From NCBI GenBank assembly GCA_018659505.1, contig JABJMI010000124.1, forward strand, positions 1 to 9,993: a stretch of DNA of 9,993 nucleotides, written 5' to 3'. This DNA comes from Planctomicrobium sp. GTDB lineage: Bacteria; Planctomycetota; Planctomycetia; Planctomycetales; Planctomycetaceae. Below, piece by piece: positions 1 through 6,742 of this stretch. The notes under the pieces were generated by a model, which saw nothing but the letters and a program-made list of their open reading frames with translations, was not told the origin of the DNA and searched no databases. How positions within the stretch are numbered: position 1 is the stretch's first letter; each line of letters begins with the position of its first letter. Made by a program: the position numbers and the translations under genes.

Positions 1-798
1 CAGCGGAACACCTTCTCTGACCACATGATAGTTGAGTTCGGCATCCATCAGCACCCATTTCTGAAAATCATTCGACCAAACTTCAGTCATACCATGCTCT
101 GCTGCAACTAGCCGAGATGTGTATCCCATACTTATTACAACTTGAGAATATAAGAGTGGGAAAAAATGACACGGGTCAAAATGTTTATCTATGTCATAAG
201 GTTTGCCAAAGATTTTTAAATTTCGATCAAGAACCCTGAGTGCATCAAAATTTGTTTCAAAAGGCTGGTAGTTTTCTCTGTGAAACTGGCTTCTCGACCA
301 GTTACGAAGCAAGACAAGAGCTTCGAATTCATTCGCAGCATCAGCGACAACTTCCTTGAGCTTATATTTTTTCCTCAACTCGTGAAGTCGTGGTTCCTCA
401 TAAGTTTGATATGAAAAATCTTGTGAAGCTTTGACGATTTTTTGATTACTGATTTCGGTCAGGAATAATTCATCGCTCGAAGCTGGAATGAGATCCTGGT
501 TCAGCAACTCTTCGTCGATGAAAATATAATTTGATTCAGGTTTTGAGTCAGGACCTGTTTTCGCTTCAATGACCACCGAAGGATCATAAACAGTTGTTCC
601 TTTTGCTATAAAAAGCTTTGCCAAGGCTTTTGCAGAGGGCTTAAGAGCCTCGATCGTCGACTCTGAATAATAGTTACTTAGACAGATTGCATATCCGAGA
701 ACTAATAGTGAAATCGTGAAAAATCCACCGCAAAAGAACTTAAGCAGCAGAAGTGAATATCTGAAGGAATACGAACGTTTTTTTGAAGGGTCAGTCAT
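1..798 (-). CDS. Membrane-anchored transglutaminase-like protein, C-terminus cut by the window edge
   Basis: Reading from an ATG at 798 towards base 1 gives 266 codons with no stop, so the gene continues beyond the window. The N-terminus has a short basic stretch and a hydrophobic segment at about residues 15-41, which suggests a signal anchor with the rest outside the cytoplasm. Residues 208-252 resemble the transglutaminase-like core (papain-type fold): Cys210 in DPCHFFP, the helix that follows, SMGYTSRLVA, His235 in EHGMTEVW, and Asp252 in KWVLMDAE. These fit a Cys-His-Asp triad in the expected order and spacing. Family members include proteases, peptide crosslinkers and proteins of unknown activity, so the reaction cannot be named. 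No Shine-Dalgarno is visible before the ATG. It lies 54 bases downstream of the transaldolase on the same strand and could be co-transcribed. The fold is fairly sure, the function is not. Confidence 0.72.
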   Translation of the reverse strand, partial: MTDPSKKRSYSFRYSLLLLKFFCGGFFTISLLVLGYAICLSNYYSESTIEALKPSAKALAKLFIAKGTTVYDPSVVIEAKTGPDSKPESNYIFIDEELLNQDLIPASSDELFLTEISNQKIVKASQDFSYQTYEEPRLHELRKKYKLKEVVADAANEFEALVLLRNWSRSQFHRENYQPFETNFDALRVLDRNLKIFGKPYDIDKHFDPCHFFPLLYSQVVISMGYTSRLVAAEHGMTEVWSNDFQKWVLMDAELNYHVVREGVPL

Positions 799-852
799 GC
801 CGGTGCACTGCAATAAGAAACATTATTCATGTCGTTGAAGCACTTGAAGCCT

Positions 853-1947
853 TTACCGTTTCTCAGCAATCAACTTCAGCAGAGAGTTCTGCGGGTCAGC
901 GAACTTCTTGAGACCTTCTTCCATGAGGTCGGTTTCCATTTGATTGAAGTTGACCTTCTCGTCGATTTCGTTTTGAACAGCTTCTGATGGCATTTCTGCA
1001 ATGCGACTGGTGAAGGTTTTGCCTGACATGTTTTGAATGGTCTCATTCACTTCCGGTGGATTTGTTTGAATGTCAGAGCCAGCCAATGCGGAGACGTATT
1101 TGTCTTTCGGATCTTCGGGGAGTTTAGTTCCCATGCTGGCGAAGATCATCTCCTGTTGGAGTGGCAATCCTTTGTCACTCCAGAATTTTTGATTCTCTTG
1201 CCAGATTCGCTTCGCATTCAAGACACCAACTTCACCCTGGGCAGCGTCTGAAAGTTCGCTGATTTTCTTGACAGTGTAAGCATCAATACGACTGATGAAG
1301 ATACTATAGACAGACTTTAGCGTCTTAGGATCTTCACGTCGTTGCGCCCCTTTCCAGATATTGTCCCGCGCGGTTTGATACTGTTCTGCCGAGAAGATCA
1401 AGGTCACATTCAATGTCACTCCCGCAGCTGCGAGTTCTTCCAACGCTCCCAAACCTCCCGGAGTCGCAGGGACTTTAATCATCCGGTTGGTATGCCCAGC
1501 TGCCCATTGCTTGCCGGTTTCAATGTACTTCGCAGACCGTTCTTCTGTGCTGAGTTCGCAATCGGCAGCTTCCAAAAGCGGATCAAGTTCGAAACTGACA
1601 TAGCCATCGTTGCCATTGGTTTGTTCATTGATCGCAGCGAAGCTCTTCTGAGCATTGCTTACGAGACTATCCGTCAACGCCCAGGCAATCGCCTCATCGT
1701 CGAGACCTTTCTCAACAAGCGTTGAAATATCATCATCAAAACGCCCCGTCTTAATGAGATCCGAAACAATCGCAGGATTCGAAGTCGCCCCAGTCGCACC
1801 GAATTCAAGATTCGACTTCACCAAATCAGGATCAACACTATCCAACCAAAGTTTCGTTCCAGTGGAGACAAGTGATTCAAGTGGCGTGGGCATGATGGAT
1901 TCCATTCGATGATCAGTAAGTGTATTTGTCTCGTTTCTGATTGCCAT
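853..1947 (-). CDS. tal: Transaldolase
   Basis: Transaldolase moves a dihydroxyacetone unit between sugar phosphates in the non-oxidative pentose phosphate pathway, in the cytoplasm, through a Schiff base on lysine. At 364 residues it is close to the classical TalB-type length and longer than the fructose-6-phosphate aldolase-like forms. Visible motifs by residue: LWLDSVDPD at 33-41 (Asp36 would match TalB Asp17), GATSNPA at 53-59 (phosphate and substrate loop), SFELDP at 118-123 (Glu120 would match Glu96), MIKVPAT at 156-162 with the Schiff-base Lys158, NVTLIFS at 180-186, and ISRIDAY at 218-224. The ATG at 1947 has a purine-rich AGAAGAAG upstream. ATGs at 1905 and 1893 are in-frame alternatives, and the last fits the usual family start better because the first 18 residues look unconserved. 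It is divergent from the sulfatase. Confidence 0.9.
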   Translation of the reverse strand: MAIRNETNTLTDHRMESIMPTPLESLVSTGTKLWLDSVDPDLVKSNLEFGATGATSNPAIVSDLIKTGRFDDDISTLVEKGLDDEAIAWALTDSLVSNAQKSFAAINEQTNGNDGYVSFELDPLLEAADCELSTEERSAKYIETGKQWAAGHTNRMIKVPATPGGLGALEELAAAGVTLNVTLIFSAEQYQTARDNIWKGAQRREDPKTLKSVYSIFISRIDAYTVKKISELSDAAQGEVGVLNAKRIWQENQKFWSDKGLPLQQEMIFASMGTKLPEDPKDKYVSALAGSDIQTNPPEVNETIQNMSGKTFTSRIAEMPSEAVQNEIDEKVNFNQMETDLMEEGLKKFADPQNSLLKLIAEKR

Positions 1948-2002
1948 ATGTTAACTTCTTCTGGCAGTAGTTTCATCTCAACAATTAGAATTCAACGTCA
2001 CA

Positions 2003-2032
2003 TTCCCCGGGTGACTCACCCGGGGCTAAATG
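2003..2032 (+). repeat. Palindromic intergenic repeat, copy 1
   Basis: A perfect inverted repeat with 10-base arms (CCCCGGGTGA and TCACCCGGGG) around one central base at 2015, followed by CTAAATG. A related 30-base element lies at 3579-3608 in the opposite orientation. It sits in the divergent region between transaldolase and sulfatase. No T-tract follows on either strand, so it does not look like an ordinary intrinsic terminator. The pattern suggests an interspersed palindromic family, but only two copies are visible here. Confidence 0.75.
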
Positions 2033-2123
2033 AAAGCTCTGATTAGTTGAACTGGACGAACGCTTGCAAACTCGACATGATGACCACCCTTGCCACTCAA
2101 CCCTAGCCCCTTGCCCATCTCTC

Positions 2124-3551
2124 ATGTCCGATCGACCGAACATTATCTTCATCATCACCGATCAACAGCGATTCGACACCATCGCTGAACTCGGCTTTCC
2201 TTATATGGAGACGCCGAATCTCGACCGATTGGTTCGCGAAGGGACGACGTTGACGAATTGTCATGTTACGGCTGCGAGTTGTGCTCCGAGTCGGGCTTCG
2301 CTGTTTACCGGGTACTATCCGCACACAACCGGTGTCCTTAAAAACGCGGATCTATGGCAGCACTCCTGGGTCGAGCAGTTAAATGAGTCGGGCTATCGCT
2401 GCGTGAATATCGGGAAGATGCACACCTATCCGTACCATACTCCGCTCGGATTCCACGAGCGGTATGTCGTCGAGAACAAAGATCGCTACCTCGAAGAGCG
2501 GTACTACTTCGATGAATGGGATAAAGCTCTGCGGGCGCGGGGACTCGTCAAGCAACAGCGAGAATTCTACCGCAAACGAGATGATTATAAGAAAGCCCTC
2601 GGTGCGTTTGATTGGGAACTCCCTGAAGATTTGCATTCAGATATGTTCGTTGGTGAGATGGCAAAATGGTGGATTGATTCGTATCCGCAGACCGAACCTC
2701 TCTTTTTGGAAATCGGTTTTCCGGGACCGCATCCTCCGTACGATCCAACACCAGAATACGCAGCGAAGTACATCGACAAAGAACTGCCGTTGCTGGAAGT
2801 GACTCAAGAGGAACTCGACAATCAACCGGCAGCATTCAAGGAACTTCGACAACACAATAACGAAGTCGACCACGACTCGGTTGTGCTCGATCTTGAACCG
2901 ACAGAAGAACAGCGTCATCGTCAGCGAGCGTATTATCTCGCGAACGTGACTATGATCGATCAAAAAGTCGGCGAGATTCTGGAGTCACTCGACAAGAAGG
3001 GATACCTGGAAAATTCAGTTGTCATCTTCACTTCGGATCATGGTGACTGCTTGACGGACCATGGACATTCACAAAAATGGACGATGTACGACATCATCAC
3101 CAAGATGCCGACAATTGTTTGGTCACCGGGAAGATTCGAGGCAGGTCGAAAGTTCGACGGACTGTGCAGTCAATTCGACCTCGGACCGGCCATTCTCGAA
3201 CTCGCTGGCATCGAGCCAGCTGAGAACATGGAGGCGAAATCTCTACTACCGGCACTGGAAGGAAAAGAGTGGGAAGAGCGTGAATACGTCTTCGCAGAAC
3301 AAGCGAAAGACGGCATCCTGACCGGCACTGACTTCATGACCATGGTCCGCAGCCGCGACTGGAAACTCGTCCACTTCCTCGACCAACCAGATGGTCAACT
3401 CTTCGACCTCAACAACGACCCGAATGAGGTCAACAACCTTTGGAATTCACCCGATCATCAAGACAAAAAACGCGAACTCCTCGACGTACTAAGAGAATGG
3501 AGAATGCGCAGCCAGCTAGAATCCAAAGACCTGTTCGCGGAATATCGTTAA
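2124..3551 (+). CDS. Sulfatase, formylglycine-dependent (Cys type), cytoplasmic
   Basis: A type I sulfatase of the alkaline-phosphatase-like fold, hydrolysing sulfate esters (or N-sulfates) from an unknown substrate, perhaps a sugar. The signature CAPSR at residues 53-57, followed by TGYYP at 62-66, carries Cys53, which the formylglycine-generating enzyme would convert to the catalytic residue. Other active-site positions visible: Asp13-Gln14 in ITDQQR, GKMH at 97-100, GPHPPYDP at 201-208, metal-binding Asp305-His306 in TSDHGD, and Lys318 in HSQKW. Length is 475 residues from the ATG at 2124. The frame extends upstream only to a TTG at 2064 whose extra 20 residues look unlike any sulfatase, so 2124 is preferred even though no Shine-Dalgarno precedes it. 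There is no signal peptide, unlike many planctomycete sulfatases, so a cytoplasmic site is inferred. Palindromic repeats flank the gene. No neighbour indicates the substrate. Confidence 0.9.
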   Translation: MSDRPNIIFIITDQQRFDTIAELGFPYMETPNLDRLVREGTTLTNCHVTAASCAPSRASLFTGYYPHTTGVLKNADLWQHSWVEQLNESGYRCVNIGKMHTYPYHTPLGFHERYVVENKDRYLEERYYFDEWDKALRARGLVKQQREFYRKRDDYKKALGAFDWELPEDLHSDMFVGEMAKWWIDSYPQTEPLFLEIGFPGPHPPYDPTPEYAAKYIDKELPLLEVTQEELDNQPAAFKELRQHNNEVDHDSVVLDLEPTEEQRHRQRAYYLANVTMIDQKVGEILESLDKKGYLENSVVIFTSDHGDCLTDHGHSQKWTMYDIITKMPTIVWSPGRFEAGRKFDGLCSQFDLGPAILELAGIEPAENMEAKSLLPALEGKEWEEREYVFAEQAKDGILTGTDFMTMVRSRDWKLVHFLDQPDGQLFDLNNDPNEVNNLWNSPDHQDKKRELLDVLREWRMRSQLESKDLFAEYR

Positions 3552-3843
3552 GTGGATGTTCTTCGGATGAAGAATTGACATTTAGCCTCCGGTCATCGAC
3601 CGGGGGAACAATTCCACAATTCGCGGGATATTTACTGAGGACAGAATACTCATCGAAGACTGATTACATCGAATTCACGAAGGAGAACGAACTTCGCTGC
3701 GGCGACACATGTCCACAAGCAGAGGTGAGTCAGATTCACCGCACTTAAGAATGAAAGCGGAAAAATTCCACAGCGGAACACTTCCACTTCAGCGATATTC
3801 TTGTCACACTCTCGCGCTTGCTATTCGTAGAATTATAAACACA
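3552..3843. other. Intergenic region between sulfatase and tRNA-Lys
   Basis: Apart from the palindromic repeat at 3579-3608, I see no protein gene here. A smaller imperfect palindrome lies at 3724-3740 (GGTGAGTC, A, GATTCACC; one mismatch). The tRNA promoter must lie near the right end. TTGTCA at 3801-3806 and TAGAAT at 3828-3833 resemble -35 and -10 boxes, but the 21-base spacing is too long for a confident call. Confidence 0.5.
3579..3608 (-). repeat. Palindromic intergenic repeat, copy 2, inverted relative to copy 1
   Basis: Read on the minus strand this element aligns end to end without gaps to the one at 2003-2032, 23 of 30 bases identical by eye, including the leading TTCCCC and trailing GGCTAAATG. 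Its arms (CCTCCGGTC and GACCGGGGG on the plus strand) pair with one mismatch. Two of the differences from copy 1 swap both partners of a pair, so the hairpin is kept while the sequence changes. It begins 28 bases after the sulfatase stop codon and has no T-tract. Confidence 0.7.
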
Positions 3844-3916
<73 letters not shown>

Positions 3917-4021
3917 TTTCTAACATCAATCTGTGTCGTGACTTACGGAAAAATGCTACCGGCAGTGCAGCAAGTCAATTACCACCCTACTACCACTTTG
4001 GGTGAAAGAAAGGCTGCACAC

Positions 4022-4171
4022 ATGGCTAAACGACTGCCTCGATACATTCTTCACAAGCCGATCGGACAAGCTCGTGTCCGCATTAAATGTAAATACCGAT
4101 AGTTGAGTGTTTGAGGCTCAGCTGAGTCTCATCGGCGATACCTGGATGAGCTATCGAACTGGACGGAGCTG
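4022..4171 (+). pseudogene. N-terminal remnant of a site-specific integrase (tyrosine recombinase type), two in-frame stops
   Basis: The frame starting at ATG 4022 reads MAKRLPRYILHKPIGQARV, then a short basic stretch, a TAG stop at 4100-4102, three codons, a TGA stop at 4112-4114, and then GSAESHRRYLDELSNW in the same frame. This matches my recollection of how many planctomycete phage-integrase-family proteins begin: a basic PRY-HKPSGQA segment, a Gly-Lys segment leading into a Tyr-Leu-Gly turn, then GS-ESHRRYDELIAEW. Both stops fall where aromatic residues would be expected and are one- or two-base changes from tyrosine codons. Nothing of the catalytic domain follows, and the frame closes at 4214. 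An AAAGG sits 9 bases before the ATG as a plausible old ribosome site. Position next to tRNA-Lys and orientation away from it fit a former integrative element. Homology is judged by eye only. Confidence 0.65.
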
Positions 4172-4224
4172 ACATGTATTACCCTTATCGGTGGTGACAA
4201 CACGATACCAGGTTAGTAAAAAAA

Positions 4225-4653
4225 TTAGCGTGATTCGTTTTCTTTACTCCTCACCGGAAACGTATCATTATCAAATACCTGAAACACAAAGCAGTTGTGA
4301 AACTTTGTGGCCAGTTCAAATTTTTGTTTCTTGGAGAGTTCACATTCTACAAAGGCGATCCCGACCGTCCCTCGCAGCGAGTTAAGTTCTTTCAATTGGT
4401 CGATTTGTTCTGTGGTTAGTGGGGCGGTGAAACTGATACGGTACTCTTTTCCAAATGGCCAGAACGGGATACCACCCATCCTTCCGCCGAATTCTTTTAT
4501 GGAAGTCCCGAGTCGTTGATCTTTTGCTTGGACACGAACATAATCGACTATTAATGCGAGGACACCGGCAACCAAAATGAACACAAGAATCGTCGAAGCG
4601 TGTGGCTTCCCAATTCTTGGTTTGAACGACGATTGTGAAGTCTTGATGGGCAT
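4225..4653 (-). CDS. Hypothetical single-pass membrane protein
   Basis: A 142-residue protein I do not recognise. A basic N-terminus is followed by one hydrophobic segment at about residues 20-38, then a soluble part. Residues 71-118 read as a beta-alpha unit with regularly placed leucines (for example LTTEQIDQLKELNSL), loosely like a single leucine-rich-repeat-type unit; this is a weak impression, not a domain call. The ATG at 4653 has only a weak GAG upstream. A run of seven T follows the stop on the coding strand, but I see no hairpin before it. It lies tail to head with the next minus-strand gene, 96 bases away, and just beyond the integrase remnant, so it may be cargo of an old insertion. 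The coding call rests on length, a sensible membrane segment and a lack of competing frames. Confidence 0.55.
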   Translation of the reverse strand: MPIKTSQSSFKPRIGKPHASTILVFILVAGVLALIVDYVRVQAKDQRLGTSIKEFGGRMGGIPFWPFGKEYRISFTAPLTTEQIDQLKELNSLRGTVGIAFVECELSKKQKFELATKFHNCFVFQVFDNDTFPVRSKENESR

Positions 4654-4749
4654 GAATTTATCTCAGCCATAAATGAAAAGAACTACTTGAAGGGTATCAT
4701 CAAAACAAAGCTCCGTTCCGCTGTATGGATCAGACTTGATCAAACAATC

Positions 4750-5205
4750 TCAACGTGAGCCATAAGAGTTATTGTTCTGGCTTTCTGAACGAAAGACCAT
4801 CAACATCGCATAGGAATACCCCGCAGATTGAAATCCCGCGGAGATGCCCAACAGCGATAACCCTATCTTCATTTCCAGTAGGAAAACAAACGGTGCTGCA
4901 ATTGCTATAAGTATACAAAGTAGATCAAAGATCGGATGATCTACGATTGTCCACCAAGTTGTGGGGATATCGGATACTCTTTCTGCGGGGACTTCGAAAC
5001 AGTCGTCTTCATCCGGTTCTCCAATCAGTTCAATGAAGAATTTACGATTAGTAATGCCAGTCATGGAGATCAACGTATCGAGCGAGGGGTGACCAGAGCG
5101 AATATCGCGATGGTCATCGATTGCTCCGTCTATAGATGCAGCGGCACCGAATACTGTTAATATTACGATGAGCCAGAACCAAATCACTTCATACTCCTGC
5201 GGCAT
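4750..5205 (-). CDS. Hypothetical multi-pass membrane protein
   Basis: A 151-residue protein of unknown function, counted from the ATG at 5205. The frame opens further to a TTG at 5223, adding six residues, and neither start has a clear ribosome site. Hydrophobic segments lie at about residues 8-27, 93-111 and 114-137. Between the first two is a polar, acidic stretch of about 60 residues including GEPDEDDCFE (62-71), and the tail is rich in Asn and Ser. Three segments would place the two ends on opposite sides of the membrane. It is upstream of the other small membrane protein on the same strand (96-base gap) and divergent from the NuoL/M-like gene. No family assigned. Confidence 0.55.
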   Translation of the reverse strand: MPQEYEVIWFWLIVILTVFGAAASIDGAIDDHRDIRSGHPSLDTLISMTGITNRKFFIELIGEPDEDDCFEVPAERVSDIPTTWWTIVDHPIFDLLCILIAIAAPFVFLLEMKIGLSLLGISAGFQSAGYSYAMLMVFRSESQNNNSYGSR

Positions 5206-5311
5206 CTGTGTCGTTGGGGACAATTATTATAAGGTCATAGTCTGTTGAGACGCTTCACACTAGACTATTCTGCACCGCTAGAACGCTCCATCAACTCAAA
5301 TTAAATCTACT

Positions 5312-6577
5312 ATGCTCGAATACTCTTACATCATTCAATGGAGTTCCGGGCTGTTCGGTCAAGTTTCATGTTACATTGATTTGATTGGCGGAGCGGCGTT
5401 GATATTGCTGCCGCTTATGATCTGGACCATCTATTCTGCAAAAGGTTCAGCGAAGAGAGTTTCAACATCAACGCTGCTCTCTCTGTTAATTGGCACTACT
5501 TTGCTTGTGATCGCGAATGATGTTTTATTACTCATGGCGGGGGCAGCGACTTCAACTTTGGCGATGCTCTCGTTAAGCACGAAGACCGTGGACCGCTGCA
5601 CCGCGCAGAACTCTTCAACTCTTACTATGTCGATCATTGGCTGGTCATTCATCTTCGCTGGTCTGGCATGGCTCATCGCTTGCGCTGCGATAGCGCGTTC
5701 TGCTCCGCACGGATTGCCGGGGATGACGACGATCAACTTGAGTGAGCTAGTTGACCTCATTCGAAGGTCAGCTTTGCAACATCCAGCTGCGAAGTTAACT
5801 TGGGAGCAGTATCAACTGGTGCCGACAACTGCGATCTTTATCGGAGTTGCAGTCCTCAGTGGTTTGTTTCCATTTCATGGACTCTTCGTCCGTACAATTG
5901 AGCAAGGCTCGCTGGCGACGTGCATCTGGGCAATCTTGATCTCCAAAGTTGTGCTGTTGCTGTTCTACCGATTATTGATTGCCCCCGATCCAGCGAGTTG
6001 GGCGACCACGGCAGAACTATTCACACTCCCTGCTTTGTTCGGATTTGTGTATGTCTCTTATCTGATGTACTCAGGAACGGGTACCGATCTGCATTTCAGC
6101 CGACTCATCGTCTGGAGTCAGCAATTGATACTGCTTGGCTGGATATTGTTGCCTGAAACCGGGTTGACGGTACTGTGGTTAAGCAGTTTAGTTCAATTCT
6201 CAGGTTTCATCTTGCTCAGCCTCGTTATGGAATATGCAAAAGGTCACTCCGAAGAAAGTCTCTTCATTCCTAAGCTGATAGGAGTCATGTCTGTTGGAAC
6301 GACAACAAGTGTTGCGGGGCTGTTTCTGGTATGGGATGCCTCGCTGCAACTTTCGACTTCTCTAATGTATGGAGCCGCAGCGTTTGTACTCTTCGCCATT
6401 GCGTTGTTAATTTCAATTGCCGGATTGTTGAACTTCGTTCAGCGACCAATTTCTGAAGAGTCGCCAGAGGGTGAAGTCGGCTCGCTCAGAGCCAGTCAGA
6501 AATGGCTTCTGATCTGTTGGAGCATGGTCACAATTCTGGGAAGTTTCCTGACGCCGTACTTTGCCAGCCTTCATTGA
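5312..6577 (+). CDS. Divergent NuoL/NuoM/MrpD-like (complex I antiporter-type) membrane protein
   Basis: A 421-residue polytopic protein with about 10-12 hydrophobic segments (for example near 22-42, 52-74, 107-127, 172-188, 200-223, 236-253, 286-306, 318-341, 350-372 and 397-416). Two stretches resemble the antiporter-like subunits of complex I and Mrp antiporters. ANDVLLLMAGAATSTLAML (68-86) looks like the ADNxLLLFVGWE segment, and LFPFHG (185-190) looks like the KxPxFPxHxWLPDAH segment, each followed by further membrane helices. However, the glutamate of the first motif and the lysine and WLPDAH of the second are absent. Known subunits of this type work in multi-subunit complexes that move protons or sodium, and no other such subunit is in the window. 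It may therefore be a non-pumping paralogue or an accessory membrane subunit. The ATG at 5312 lacks a Shine-Dalgarno. Membrane location is sure, the family is a cautious inference. Confidence 0.6.
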   Translation: MLEYSYIIQWSSGLFGQVSCYIDLIGGAALILLPLMIWTIYSAKGSAKRVSTSTLLSLLIGTTLLVIANDVLLLMAGAATSTLAMLSLSTKTVDRCTAQNSSTLTMSIIGWSFIFAGLAWLIACAAIARSAPHGLPGMTTINLSELVDLIRRSALQHPAAKLTWEQYQLVPTTAIFIGVAVLSGLFPFHGLFVRTIEQGSLATCIWAILISKVVLLLFYRLLIAPDPASWATTAELFTLPALFGFVYVSYLMYSGTGTDLHFSRLIVWSQQLILLGWILLPETGLTVLWLSSLVQFSGFILLSLVMEYAKGHSEESLFIPKLIGVMSVGTTTSVAGLFLVWDASLQLSTSLMYGAAAFVLFAIALLISIAGLLNFVQRPISEESPEGEVGSLRASQKWLLICWSMVTILGSFLTPYFASLH

Positions 6578-6733
6578 ATAGGACTATTAGGCTTGCCGTT
6601 TCGCTGCAATCCTTTTCTTGCTAGTAGCTTACAGCTAATCACCAAAAGCCAACCGCCACTGAGATTCTCGCCTCGACTCATTTGGCGATCTGCGCTAAAC
6701 TTCGGCAAAATCGGCTGATTGTCGAACCGCAAT

Positions 6734-6737
6734 GGAG
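6734..6737 (+). promoter_or_regulatory. Shine-Dalgarno GGAG deciding the permease start
   Basis: GGAG lies five bases before the ATG at 6743. It lies inside the longer frame that opens at TTG 6719, so it favours 6743 as the real start. It is one of the few convincing ribosome sites in this window. Confidence 0.6.
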
Positions 6738-6742
6738 TGCGA

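Noticed and set aside
1033..1912. Plus-strand frames opposite the transaldolase
   Set aside because: They mirror a strongly conserved gene on the other strand, and their translations show no domain or sensible composition.
2005..2025. Palindrome as an intrinsic terminator
   Set aside because: No run of T follows on either strand, and it lies between divergent genes where no transcript is expected to end.
2064..2123. N-terminal extension of the sulfatase from TTG 2064
   Set aside because: The 20 extra residues have no signal-peptide character, and the family normally begins just before the PNIIFIITD strand.
3724..3740. A third palindrome (GGTGAGTC, A, GATTCACC) that could be another copy of the repeat family
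   Set aside because: It has a one-base centre and a GGTGA core like copy 1, but lacks the flanking CCCC and GGCTAAATG, so membership is not supported.
3440..3748. Plus-strand frame running from the sulfatase 3' end into the intergenic region
   Set aside because: It overlaps the sulfatase in another frame and passes through the palindromic repeat. Its Arg/Thr-rich translation looks like a shadow frame.
6625..6637. Small inverted repeat TAGCT-TAC-AGCTA between the NuoL/M-like gene and the permease
   Set aside because: Five-base arms are expected by chance at this length, and no T-tract or second copy was seen.
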